From assembly GCA_022266195.1 (NCBI GenBank), contig WHVY01000002.1:5285001-5349000 (forward strand): a stretch of 64,000 nt of DNA. The letters run 5' to 3'. The notes beneath the pieces were generated by a model that had not been told where the DNA came from, made no database searches, and was given only the letters and a program-made list of their open reading frames with translations. The stretch is from Tetranychus cinnabarinus (Eukaryota; Arthropoda; Arachnida; Trombidiformes; Tetranychidae). The number at the start of each line of letters is the position of its first letter. The stretch's first letter is position 1. Positions 47,644 to 60,054 of the stretch are shown here, piece by piece. Position numbers and translations under genes: made by a program.

Positions 47644-47921
47644 CACCTGTCCGAGAGGGAAGTGAGACGTACGCGTGCCAAAAGGGAACGTGCCAAGGAG
47701 AAAGAGAGAAAAGAGAAAAAAAGAAAAGAAATTTTTACCCGTTAAAAGAGGTTGAAACGGGTAAAGCATAATAAGGAAGATGAGGGAAGTCGAAAGGGCT
47801 GACCTGGCGAGTTGAGACAGCGAGTCAGACATTGCAAGATGAGAGGGTAAAGAGAGGGAGGAAAGAAGATGAAAAGAAGAGAAAGAAGAGAAAGTGGATA
47901 AACAGCTGTTGTAACGGCCTT
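47644..47921. promoter_or_regulatory. Motif module M2: CACCTGTCC, ACGCGTGCC, CAGCTG, TAACGGCCTT
   Basis: A GC-rich island in AT-rich DNA with, in order, CACCTGTCC (47644-47652), TACGCGTGCCA at about 47670, a second GTGCCAAG at about 47690, CAGCTG (47903-47908) and TAACGGCCTT (47912-47921). CACCTGTCC, a CAGCTG site and TAACGGCCTT recur in the same order in module M3. It looks like a cis-regulatory element; a duplicated origin is possible. Confidence 0.45.
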
Positions 47922-48664
47922 ACATTAACCTCTTCAGTTAACCTCTTAAGTCTACCTCTGTTTACCTCTTTCAATTACCGTTGACCCTTCAAATCTTAAC
48001 TTTTATTTCCCTTCAACATTGTTTTCATTTTCATCTTTTTTCTCACTTTTTTTCCCTTCCATTCATCAAACTTTGAACTCGCTTTTTTTTATTGCCTCAA
48101 CTCTTGGTGGTTAAAGAGGTTGAAAACTCTTGAAATGAATAATGTCTATTCTCATGTCTATTAACTTCATGGTTAATTAATTGAAGGATAAACTTGGAAT
48201 GAACCGAAGCTCGTTTAAGATTAATGTAAATTATTTATTCCTTAAAGTCTCTCAGGTTATTAATCTCTCTCTTTGCACCCTGAACGAGTTCATCATTTTA
48301 CCTTTCAACTTGTGTTCATTTACTATTAAGATAACCTTTTGCCTTCTAATTGGTAAATGATTAATACAAGAAAAGCGTTTCAAAAAATTTGTTCAACTTT
48401 TTAAGTTTACTTTTGCGTGAGATGAATCAGTTTAAAATCGGAAATCGATTTGAAAGGTTCAGTTTGTTGTTGTTGTTGTTCATGATTCAAGGAAATGATC
48501 AACATTTATTTTCGCTCATTTTAAATGTTCCTTTTGCGGTTAATCATTTAAGAACAAATTATTCATTGAAGTTTCCAGTTTATTAGATTATTTAGAAAGC
48601 TTTCAATGATTTCTTTTCATCATATTATGATGATGATAATGTTTATGATGAAAGACGAGAATCC

Positions 48665-48974
48665 CACCTGTCCAGCTTTATGAGCGTAACGCGTGTTATG
48701 GGCGGATTGATGGATGAAAAAAGATGAGGAGAGAAAGTAACTCCTCTTATGTAAATGTAAGGGTGAAATGATGATGGGGAAGAAGAGAAGAGAAAAGTAA
48801 ATGGAATAAGACTTTTTATAAGTTGGATTATTTTTCTTGGGATTAAAAGAACTCTTTAAACTCTCTTTTTTATTCATCTTGAGCTGATGCGTGTTGAGTA
48901 CGCGCGAGTATTTGGCACGAGCCAAGAAAAAGGGAAGTTGAAGGGAAAAGCAGCTGGACTCTTATAACGGCCTT
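48665..48974. promoter_or_regulatory. Motif module M3: CACCTGTCC, GCGTAACGCGTG, TTGGCACGAGCCAA, GCAGCTGG, TAACGGCCTT
   Basis: It contains CACCTGTCC (48665-48673), GCGTAACGCGTG (48684-48695, also at 63382), TACGCGCGAG, TTGGCACGAGCCAAGAAAA (48912-48930), GCAGCTGG (48950-48957, matching the Achaete-Scute consensus GCAGSTGK) and TAACGGCCTT (48965-48974). TTGGC-ACGA-GCCAA is itself an inverted repeat. A TATTTAAAG lies 28 bp downstream, at 49002. Confidence 0.5.
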
Positions 48975-49276
48975 CACTTTAATCTTGTTGACCTTACAAG
49001 ATATTTAAAGTCTGTTCATCATCAGAAAACATTGATCTTGTCAAGTAATTTTCGAGCAACAATTTTCACTTTTTTTCATCAAATGTGTAATTTGCAAGAA
49101 AAAGATGCAAAAACGAAAATCTATTTTTTCGATCAAATTTTTTTTCTCCTCAAGATCGGGTTAATGTTAACGTTTATTGGTAAAAGTAGAAAGATGAAGG
49201 CAAAGAGAGAGAGAGAAGATAAAAGATGAAGGTTTTCTTTGATAAAAGATGAGGAAAAGATGAAGAAGAGGCGAAC

Positions 49277-49284
49277 CACGCGAC
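49277..49284 (+). promoter_or_regulatory. CACGCGAC site (Hairy class-C-like)
   Basis: CACGCGAC is the core of the class-C site described for Hairy (GGCACGCGAC). The two bases before it here are AC rather than GG. The same 8-mer recurs at 63151-63158. Confidence 0.35.
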
Positions 49285-50179
49285 TAAAGTAACTAGAGCG
49301 ATTTATTATACAAAAGAATAAAGTTATTCCCTCGACGCCATTTCTCTTTCTTTTTCTTCTTCATCTTCTTCTTTTCTCTGTTTTTCTGGAAGAAGAAAAA
49401 AAGAAGAAGAAAGTGAAGAGAAGAGAAGAGGAAGAATAGGTGGTTTAGGAAGATGATAATGATGAAGAGGAAACGGTGGGAGAGAAGAAGAGAAAAGGAG
49501 AAAATAATGAAAGCGAGTCAATATGAGGGATGCAAAGATGATGTTGATGGGGATAAAGATGATGATGAAGGGAGGGTGGAAGAGGTGGACACTGTTGAAT
49601 GGAAAGAAGATGAAGGAGGAGAAAAGAAGAGAACAAGATGAATCCCGTTACCGATCAAACCTTTTCTTTGATCACATTAAAGAAGATATTTTTCCTTCTC
49701 TCTTTTTCTCTCTCTTTATTCCAAAAGCATATGATCTTGAGATGATGAGAATAATGATGAGAAGGATGATGAAGAGGAGGGAAAAGATGGAAAAAGGGAG
49801 ATCTTAGAGTTCGGTAAAAGTGATCGTTGAGCCCAGACATAATCTTTACTGTTTCTCATTCAATCTGTTGAGCTTTTTTTGCACCAAAATAAACAACCTT
49901 TTCCTTCGAATCAGTTTTTACTCTTGTTTTTCCCTTTGCCTTTTCTCATCATTTTCAAAACTTTTTCATCGTCTTAATCAACACTCATTGCTCAGTGTTA
50001 TTGTGCATTTTTGTTCAGTGACTTGGATTTAATTAAAGACGCAAATGTTTTTTTGTTAACTTTTCTGGTTCAATCAATTGTTGGATACAATTTTTAGTCA
50101 AGAAAAGGTAAGTTTATTGTTTATTGCAATGTTCAGTGGTTCACTTGAACTTTCAGTTGACTGTTTATCCTCTGTTACC

Positions 50180-50267
50180 TGCGGGTTTCACCAGTCAACT
50201 TTCATCTGTTGATTGTTGTCTTAATGTTGATCAGCCTTAGGCTTGTGACTCTCGGTTGAAACCCGCA
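50180..50267. repeat. GC-rich inverted repeat, possibly structured RNA
   Basis: TGCGGGTTTCA (50180-50190) pairs with TGAAACCCGCA (50257-50267). Two smaller stems (TCAAC/GTTGA and AGCC/GGCT) lie inside the 66-nt interval, so the transcript could fold into a multi-branched structure. There is no target duplication and no match to a tRNA layout. Confidence 0.4.
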
Positions 50268-51280
50268 TCAAGTTAAGATGTTTAACTGAGGTTAAATTAT
50301 TTGCTAAATGAGTTAATCAATTGAAGACAATAAATGAAATATGATGAAGAGATGCAAAGAGATGGTTAAGTGATGCGGGAATTAAGTCTTGCACACTTTT
50401 GTAAATGAGAAAAGTTGTCCTCTTCTTTTCAAGTTGTCATCAAAAAGGAACTGAATCAAAATGGTTCATTTAACATGATACTCTTTGATGATGATGATGA
50501 TGACCAGTGGAATAAAATTTAAATTACTTTCTTTTATTCAAACAAAATCGACAAAAAGGAAGAAAAATATTTCTAAATTGTTCTTACAAAGAGTTGAAAG
50601 ACGATGAGATGAGATGAAAAGTTGAATTCATTTGCAACATTTTTTTTCTTCTTCTTCTTCTTTTCCTCTTCTCTTAACACTTTGATGGACTTTGCATTTG
50701 CCTGAATTCAGTAATGAATATTCATTTAAAATGAATTTTCTCTCTTTTGTTGTTATTCCATTACCTTTTTCCTTTTGCCTTTCATTGTAAAATTCAAGAT
50801 GATAATTGGGATGAAACTCTCTTTTGCTTGACAAGTTAAGGTGTTGAATGAAGATTACAAATGCAATGTAAATGTTTTGTAAACAGCAAAAATATGTATT
50901 ACATTTATAATGTAATATCGCATGAGAATCATGAGACAACAATGAGATTATTCAATCAAGACAAACGATTTAACATGATAATGTTGAAAATGCGTTTACA
51001 TTGAAATTGGTAACAATTGCGATTGGACAAACAAACAATCAACAATAAATAAGAAAAGTAAACTCATTTTGCTCTTCATCTCTCAATGAACATATCATAT
51101 TTGGTTACCTTCATCACATTCAGCTGTCAGACAACTTGAACTCCATTTCAACCAACAACAAACCAGAAGGAGACAGTTCAAGGTTTAGAGATCTTTTCAT
51201 CGAATCAAACATTTATATTCTACCTTTTGAAGCACTTTTTAAAAATCGAAATCTCTGTCATAAATTTTCCTCTTTACAGC

Positions 51281-51660
51281 GCTCGAGAAATTTTCGAGTT
51301 TTGATTTCCAATTTTGGTTAGATTCCATTTTGCATTCCATTATTTTTGAGCAAAATCATTGCGACTTGGAAAGTTGAATAAACTTTCGATTTGCAGATTT
51401 ACCGCAGAAATTGACTTCGATTGAAACAAAATTTTTCTTTAGTTTCACTGTTAATTTCGAACTTGAAGAACTCGAAATTTTTTCTTTTTGCTTTTCATGT
51501 AGTTTTCAGTAAAGTGATTGCGATTTTAAAAGTTGAATAAACTTCCGACTTGCAAATTCACTCCATTGAACTTTGAACTCCATTTGACTGAATAAAAATT
51601 TGACTTTCATTCAATGATCAATCTAGAACTTGAAGAACGCAGAATTTTCAGAAAGTTAAA
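51281..51660 (+). repeat. Degenerate tandem repeat, unit about 160 bp
   Basis: ATTGCGA-TT-AAAGTTGAATAAACTT-type sequence at 51358 recurs at 51517, and GAACTTGAAGAAC at 51459 recurs at 51626, giving a unit of about 160-167 bp in at least two diverged copies. It may be the remnant of a satellite or of an old transposon. Confidence 0.6.
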
Positions 51661-53461
51661 AGACCTTAAAATGACGTTCACAATGTTGGATTGTCGAAGT
51701 TTAAACCAGAACTTTAATCTATTCCAACAAGAAGATTTACTATGAATGAACAAGTTGTTTGACTCTAATTTACTCTACTTTACAAGTGTTTGGACCTTGA
51801 TTGGGATTTACCTGAATAACAGTGATTCTCACCTTTTTCTTGTTCAATTTTTTTCTTCTCTTGTTTCAATTCTTATTGTTCCCAATGAAGAGCCTCTTCA
51901 CCAGGAATCATCTTTATTCTGATAAATGGAAACAAGACAAATGAGATTCACTTGAATGTTCATAGAAATAAAAGACAACAAACCTTTCCACCATTCAATG
52001 AAATCAATGATTCAATACCAATCAACTTTTACTGTTAACCAGATTCACCAGAGAGCGCTTGAACCTCATCAATTGTATATCTCAATATGTTATATAACGA
52101 CAAAAGTACCCTGAAAAAAAGTGAACATCACTTGAACAGAATCCTTATCAGTCAGTAAAGATGATCACACAGGTTTGTGGTCACAAAACTGTTGGTCTTC
52201 CAGTGAACAGAAAAAAGAAGTTTCAAAGGAAAAGGTTTTTCCTTTTCAATTGAAACAATCAAACTGATTGTTCTTAATGGTTACCAAAATTATACGAAAC
52301 TCTAGATTATCACTTTTATCCTCTTGATTATCCTGACAACTTTCTGTTCATCCAGATTCTCCTCTCATTATCATCTTACTCGTTCCCATCAATGATAAGA
52401 AGAAGAAAACAATTCATTGTTTATTATTGTCTCTTACCTTGTAAGTTGTTACCTCAAGAGGTTAATGGGTGTCTTATTGTTTTAAACAATTAAATGTAAC
52501 ATCATCTTATTGTAACTCTCATCTTCTCTTCATCATTATCTTCACCTTTATTATTAAAGGTAACATTATCTTCCATCATCCCTTTGTGTTTTTTTATTTA
52601 TTTTTATTACACTTAAGTAATCACTTTTGATTGCTTCTTTAAGAAAGTTGAACGCAAAGAAAACTAAAACTGGTTTAATCATCATTTTTAGGTTTAGTGT
52701 CTGAATTGGGATTATTTTGTATTTTAATTGTGTTAATTGGTCAAACAACTGTAATTGTAACTTCTACTCTTGTAACCAGGTAAGAATTTAACTTTTTGTT
52801 ATTTGCTTGTCTCGTTGCTGATCAGTTGATTGTTGGCAAGGTCTCAATATTGTTTCATTAAACATTCACTTGTTGATTGTATCTTGTAGTCGATGCTTTT
52901 TGAGGTGTTTATGTTGTTTTTTTATTAAAAGTTGATTATTGAGAATCAATAGTTGCGTTAATCAAATATTAGATTTTGAAAGAGGAAGGAACAAAGCGTG
53001 AGAGTGAAAGATAATGGGATCAATTTTATTGGAAACTTGAGAAAAGGTAAAAGACCCAAAATCAGGATGAAAAAAGGATAATCTGATTCGGATGAAGTTT
53101 AATGAAACACAAATTAACCAAATCAGGATAAAGTTATGATTGTCATTCACAGACTGGAAGCAAAGATTCAACTCAAATTCATGTCCGTTTCTAGTTTACT
53201 CAAAGTTTAGTTGACATCTAATTAGGTTTTACATGAAAGTTGGTGAATAGTTTAATCGGTAGTTTAATGATTAAAGTTGATTTGATTCGGATAAACTCGA
53301 TTCAAAGCTTTACCGTTTAAGTCAAACCGGATTGCATCGAGTTGAGGGTTAGCCGAGTAAGACTGAGTTACTTTACGGTGAAGATGTGATAAGTAAACTA
53401 AAGACAACCGTAAATGTCTAATGCTTCAAGTTGCTGTCTATCAATAGTTGCCTCAAGTTTA

Positions 53462-53614
53462 CAAGGGAACCTCGCGAACTGTTTATCGCTGAATTTCATG
53501 AAACTTAGCTCATTGTGTAGAATCGAACTGATATTGAAAAATTGAAACATCATTTCTGCACTTTGAGCTATGTTTCATGAAATTCAGTGATTATCAAATC
53601 GAAAGGTTCCCTTG
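53462..53614. mobile_element. Tc5-like foldback MITE with TTA target duplication
   Basis: A 153-bp near-palindrome whose ends read CAAGGGAACC...GGTTCCCTTG. The arms align over about 57 bp, for example CTGAATTTCATGAAAC in both, around a loop of about 40 nt. It is flanked on both sides by TTA (53459-53461 and 53615-53617). The CAAGGGAA terminus with a TNA target duplication is the signature of Tc4/Tc5-type elements. It has no coding capacity. Confidence 0.8.
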
Positions 53615-54190
53615 TTAGTCTAGTCAAAGTAACTTTTATTTTGTCTCGATTTTTCATCTCTGAACTTTGTGTTTCAACTCAACTGACAAATTGTTTGGAT
53701 TGAAACATTGTGCCTTAATAACACTGCTAATCACTTTGATTACCAGAAGTGATTTGATCCTAATAAATGTTTCTATTTTTAATATCATTTGAAACGGACC
53801 TTCAATCATTATTGAAATTGATATTAAAAAAAGGTTTCTGTAAAAAGGAAACAAAGTGAAAGAGTTACTCGAAAAGCAAACAAAAATAGCTTGCATGAGA
53901 AAGGTTTTCAAGATGATGATGAAGATGAGGAAGAAGATGAAAAAGGTTGAAATGGCGATTTAAATGAGCAAAAGTAAGAAACATAATCTTTCCTCTCATT
54001 TGAATCTCTTGTTAATTGCGTTACCAAGGGAATCTCTCGATTCTCTATCAACTAACCTTTTTTCATTCCCTCATTTTCTTCCTCCTCTTCACCCATCCTC
54101 CCCCTTTTTATCATCATCATCACCCATTTTTGAACGCCCTCTGTTGTTTCAATGAAAAACATTTGGCTTTCATGAAACTGGTGATGAAGA

Positions 54191-54219
54191 GAAGAGAGAG
54201 AAAGAGAGAGAGAGAGAGA
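54191..54219 (+). repeat. (GA)n microsatellite
   Basis: GA dinucleotide run interrupted by one AAA. Confidence 0.9.
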
Positions 54220-57200
54220 CAGAAAACACTCTTGCTTGTAAACCACAATTGTAGCAACAGTAAACTTGATACACTCACACACACATTACACCTTTAATGC
54301 CTTTTACCATCTTCATCATTCTTCATCCTTTAACTCCCTTTCCCTTCTTGCCAACCATCTTACTCACTCTCCTTATCATCCTTAAGAAGTGAACCCTCCC
54401 ACCCACAAAGAGTCCCGTTTCTTGAAGCGTGACAACAAACTATTTACGCTTAGTTCAAATAAATTTGTTACTTGCGTTACAATTAAACTTCAAGTCTAAC
54501 CATTTCAAGCCTGACAAAACAATAAAATGGTGTAAACACATGAAAAATTAGTTTCAACCTGAAAGACGAAAATTTCTTTTCTTTCTTCAAATCTTGATTG
54601 TTTTCATGAAAATCAACTGTTACCAGTGCGTCAGTTTAACCATTCAACAGATTCCAATAAAAGGTGCAAAATTAAAGTGAAACATCATCTTTACCATTCA
54701 TTTCTTACAGTCACTTGTTTATAGTGTTTGCTTTCATCTAATAATTAATTGTTTACCAAACAAAAAACAAGGTAAAGACTGGAAACAATTTTTACCTTAT
54801 TTTTGTCGTTTCTTTATCGTCATCTTGCGCTTCCCCAAAACTAATGATGATGAAGATGAAGTGAGACGATGAAACATGATGATAAAGTTACAATCCAAGA
54901 AAAAAGAAAGGTAAAAGTAGACGAAAAGAAACCTCCTACTGAAGCTTAAGCCTGAAAAGAAACAAGTAAACTCTGCTCATCCCTTTTCATCCCTTCTCTT
55001 CCTGACATCTTCACTTACCTTTACACATACAGAGGGTAAAGGAGCCAACGAAGTAAAGAAAGCAACGAAAGTTACTCTTTCCACTTCTCTAAGGTGTGTC
55101 CTAAGGTGTTAAGATGGGCTGGGTTTACTTCTTAGTTAAATAGTGCGCAAGAAGACATTTACATCAATATCATCATCCATAATCATCTTCTTCTTCTTCC
55201 TCATCTTCATCATTTTTTCCCTGTTTTGTTCACTCTTTCGCCTTTTTCCTAAACAAAAACCTTCTTGTAGCAAAGAAGCACAACAAGAAGAAGAAGAAGA
55301 AACAAAGAAATGAGGAAAACAGAGTAACTTTACTTTTCCAGTTTGAGTCAACTCTTACTACACTTGCTCTCTTCATCTTCATCATCTTCATCATCTTCCT
55401 TCTTCTTCACTTGTTCATCTTATCCAATACGAAACAAGTTTTCCTACTTCTTACAACAACCTATACCCATTGACTAACCAACAACAAATCCTTTTCTCAT
55501 TCTGTTCTTATTCCGTTCATCTTATAGGATAAGACTCAAGGAAATACCCTTTACCATGTTCATGGAAAACTTCATATATTATGATTATTATTCAACATCA
55601 TTAACATGGTAATAACGCAACTTGTTCTATTGACATTTTGTTTAAAGAAACTTCGATAAATCATCGCCAGAGAAAAGGTAAGTTTACTTTTTTTTCCTTT
55701 TTTCATGAGATTCTGATTATTGATGAGAAATTAAAGGTTAAATGTTTGAATAAATTTGGAGGAAAAGAAATCTTTTTTTTCCTTCTCCAATGTTGGACAG
55801 TTAAAGGAAATGCGCTTTTCATGACAACTTTATTTATTTGTTGAGACAAACTCAATTTCAAGTCCATTAAAAACCTCAGGGAACTCGTGAATGATGGTGA
55901 TTCCTGGGGTGAAAAATATGGTTCTCTTTATTATCAATTTAATATTCAGTTGAACACCTTTTGGCTTTTGTCCTTTAATCGTAAAATGGCCTCGAAATTA
56001 ACACTTTTCCTTCTCTTGACGCTGTCTTAATCCCAAACTAATGTCAAATATTTACTTTACTTTATCACCTTTTTTACAGCTCAAGGTTAATAGCAAAATC
56101 TTATTCTCACCTGATTAACCTTGATATTAATAAATGTAGACATTAAAGGTGTTCAATTATAAATTGGTTTCAACATTTTTCTCTCTTCCATTTTATCATT
56201 TTCATTTACAATAAAAGTAAAGAAAGAAAAGAGCAAAATATTAATAATAAATCTTAATAAGTTTCCGAGTAAACATTGATATAAAAAAAGGTGAAAGTAA
56301 ATAAGATAAGTTGGCAAAAGTGTAATCCTAATCAAGTCTTAGAAACAACGAATTGTTCAATCAACTGATTCTCCATGAACAAAAGGAACAGTTGCAACTG
56401 AGATTCTGTAATAATGTAATAACCGGAAATATCATGATAAAGTTAAGTTATTAAGTTATATTAAGTTGTTAACAGTTACAGTAAACAGTGACAACAAGTG
56501 CTAATCAATCGCCTTGAGTAAACCAAACAAGTGCAACAATGGCGATAACCCAGATAACCATGAAAAGCTACAATAAGAAGCTCTGAGTTTATCGAAAATT
56601 TCATCCAAAAATTGATCAAAAATGAAATTCCAAAATAGAAACTAGAAAAAAGTCTGTCAAAAGAAATTCGAAAAATGAAATTTTCGAAGTTTTCTGTTTC
56701 GCTTATTTCGTTACGAATTTGTTTGATTTCTTTTTCAAATGAATTTTTTTTTCGATCAACTCCGAGCTTCTTATTGTTTTGAATGAACAAAAGTCTTTAT
56801 TGTAATAATAAAGGCTGATGACCTGAGAGGCATTTAGACGATTGAACGTTCCAATGTTTCAGTTAAAGTTCATCTGTCTGTGCGAAGTGATAATAAATTA
56901 TCGTTGGAACGTTATTGTAATTAAGGTTGAACTGTTGGTGCATTTTGTTTCATTTTTCTGGTTGAACTTTTCTCTTGTTTCTTTTTTTTGGCTCTTCTTT
57001 TATTGTTGTTGGTGTTTTCATTAGTTTTACAATTAATGATCCATTCGATTGAAGTAATATATTTTATTTTCACTTTTAAACAAAAGACGTTTTTATTATT
57101 CTAATGAAATAACAAGTTGTGAAATTGTTCAGCAACAAAGAAAAGGGTTAAAATGTTGAATAAGGATAACATTTTAATAGCGCGTAAAGAGATTTCCCTT

Positions 57201-59115
57201 TTGCCTGTTTTTTGCTGTGTTACTTCAACTGTTTGCTGCCTTTTGCCATTCACTGAAGAAAGAGGTTCGACTTCACAACCTGAAACCAACAATTTAATGA
57301 TGATAATAAATGTTGATGAAATTTTTCTTTCATGTAATTAGATTTTCTCCTTATATTAAAATCCCCGAGACGATCATGATCTTATTCAGTTTAAAAGTTA
57401 AATGGCAACAAAACTAAAAGTTATAACTTTTCATGTTGACATTGTTATTAGCTTTTATCAGTCCCAGTTTGTAGTTGTCAGGGTAACGAAATTTTATTGC
57501 CAATTTTGGCTTACACATTGTTAATGGCTTTTTTGTAATTTTTGTAACATTGTAATTCCGAACTTTTTCAATTCTTTCTTTCAACAATCTCATGTTTCAT
57601 GAGAGTCAACATATTTTGCTCTTGATTTTCAAAAATTTTCATTAAAATCAAACGTATCTTCTAGCTTCAGAGTTTTTCAGAACCTTTCAAGTCTACATTG
57701 GAAATCACAGCGAAATCATTGAGTTTTATATCTTCGAATTTCCCATGAAGGTTCGCAAAAATCGAAACAGATTCGTTTGAATAAATTTTCGAGTTTCAGA
57801 TGTAAGATCTAATGAACGAAGCTTTATCGAAATGCAAGTTGCTGAAATTGTGTCATTTTTCAAAGCTTTTTATCCTGCAATGCCGTGAAAATTTATTGAT
57901 CGCTGTTCGTTTTCTCAGTTTGGAACATGAACAAAAATGGTCAACATTTGAATTGAATGACATGTCTAAGTCGAAATCCCGATCAACCATTAGAACCATT
58001 TCTAGAAATCTTTGAATTTTCTAGGATCATTTGATTTCTGATCGCTGATCACGAAATTAAATTTCATGCAACATTGAAATTGCACAAAACTGGCCTTTCT
58101 TAGTGACTTCCATGTTCAGTTTTACAGAATGATCTCGATGATTCAATGTTTTCCAATGCAAAATTTCAGTGTTGAACCGTTAAAAGCACTTTCCTTGATG
58201 ATATAAGAAAAGAAACCTTCATGGTTTCGTGATTATCAACAGTTCAATTTAAGCGTCTCTTGAGACAATTTCAAAGTCATTGACAACCTAATCCAAGCAA
58301 ACCCAACCCAATGTCATTGAATTGAAGCTCATCCAAAGCAACTAATAACTATTCAATGTTAACACAGCAATACAACAAGACTAGAAATAAAAGTAAAATT
58401 TGAAAGAGCATAAACGAAAGGTCAACTTTACTGGACAAAACTAAATTAAACAAAATCTAATCGTTTGTTACAAATTTATCAATAATTTTGCAATCTTCCA
58501 TCTTCAGTAATTCAAGTGAAACATGATAATTTCGGACTGAAAATCTGCTTCATTATTCCAAGTTTTTCCTCTTCTCTCCCAACAACCAATTATTTTAATG
58601 TTTCAAAGTTATGCAAACTTTTCTTGCTTCTCATCATTTTATTGCCAACATTATCATCATCAGTCTTCATCTTGCTTCTCGTTAAACTAATTGATAATTC
58701 AATTCACGATTACCATTTATTTTGACCAGAAACTGAAAATGATAGGAAGTAAGGTAAAAACAAAGCGAGCCAAAAGTAGCCTTATTTAAAGTCACTTGAG
58801 TCTCTCAATTTTACCTGCAAATTTCATTAATTATCATGAAGAGAATTGACAATTTCATAATCTTTACCATAACCATGATTATTACCATGGATAAACAGAA
58901 TGGAAAAAAGATTTGTCCTTTTCTCTAAATACATTTTCTCATGGTTCATCAAATTTAAGCAGCGGTCATTAAAGGTAACAAAAAGAGAAAGACCAAAGTT
59001 GAAAATGTTGAATTCATCTGATTCAGTTTCTTCAAGCTGAATCAGTAGTTGAGTGAAAAGAGTCAAGTCATTGCTTCTCCTTACCCAACATCACCTGTGA
59101 TTGGCAATTCAATCG

Positions 59116-59132
59116 TCTCTCTCTCTCTCTCT
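59116..59132 (+). repeat. (TC)n microsatellite
   Basis: Uninterrupted TC dinucleotide run. Confidence 0.85.
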
Positions 59133-60038
59133 TCGCTCTGTCTATCATTTTTCCACCATCATCATCATTCTCATCATCATAAGATGATGATAAATTTTCT
59201 TCCCATTTTCTTGTTTTCCAATTTTTGCCTCTTTCCATTTTACAGCCAATTTAGGTCGACAAATGGAAACGGCGCAATCAAAAAATGCTGCTAATATTAT
59301 GCTCAATGAAAAACATAAGTTTCAAACAACATTTATTATTATCATTATGATATTCAATTCTGTAGTTTATCTGTTTTCTTCAGCTTCTCATGTTTTTGTT
59401 TTCATTGCACCATTACAATGATAAGCTTTCCGTTATTTTTTTTCACCATTATTATTATTATTATTATCATTAATATTACAACATTTACCTGTTCAATTGG
59501 GTCATTGAATATCTAATAACATTAGATTCAGGTTCTTTGGTTTTCCTCAACAAAAACCTAAATCATCATTATACATGAAAACCTAACAGTACACATTTGT
59601 ACATGTTAATAGACTTTTAGCAATTAGTGCTAATTTAATACGTTTAATATTAACTTTTATACTTCACCCTTCAATGATTAATTGATTACATTGTAAATAA
59701 AATCTGAGCAAAATGAGATTCTGTTTACTTGGTTAGGAACAACTTAATCATTGCGTTTCTCATCATCTTTACAATAATTTTGTCTCGTTTTTTTGTTCAA
59801 TTTTCCTCTCACTTTTTGGCTTCTTTTACCATCTTCTTCATCTTTCACTTTCTCCCTGCAAAATGAATCAATCAGATAAATATTGAGGTAAATTTATCCT
59901 TGATCAGAAAAGACAAAAAAAGAAATTGATTACAATTACTTTTTTTTCTTCTCACATTATTTGTATTTAGTCTATTGTTTAAATCATTTTACTTCGCATT
60001 CTCATCATCATCATGATAATTAATTTATCATCAATTCT

Positions 60039-60054
60039 TTCTCTCTCTCTCTCT
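60039..60054 (+). repeat. (TC)n microsatellite
   Basis: Uninterrupted TC dinucleotide run. Confidence 0.85.

Larger units (their letters stand above)
49285..53458. other. Gene-poor region, part 4
   Basis: No gene seen. 49.3-49.8 kb is a block of alternating purine and pyrimidine tracts (GAAGAAGA, TTCTTCTT). A donor-like AAAAG/GTAAGTTTA at 50107/50108 follows TCAGTG initiator-like sequences at about 49992 and 50015. An inverted-repeat structure (50180-50267) and a degenerate tandem repeat (51281-51660) are listed separately. Another donor-like CCAG/GTAAGA lies at about 52781. Confidence 0.5.

Noticed and set aside
50180..50267. tRNA gene
   Set aside because: The multi-stem structure lacks A- and B-box consensus and a 7-bp acceptor stem. 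I saw no tRNA or rRNA gene elsewhere in the window.
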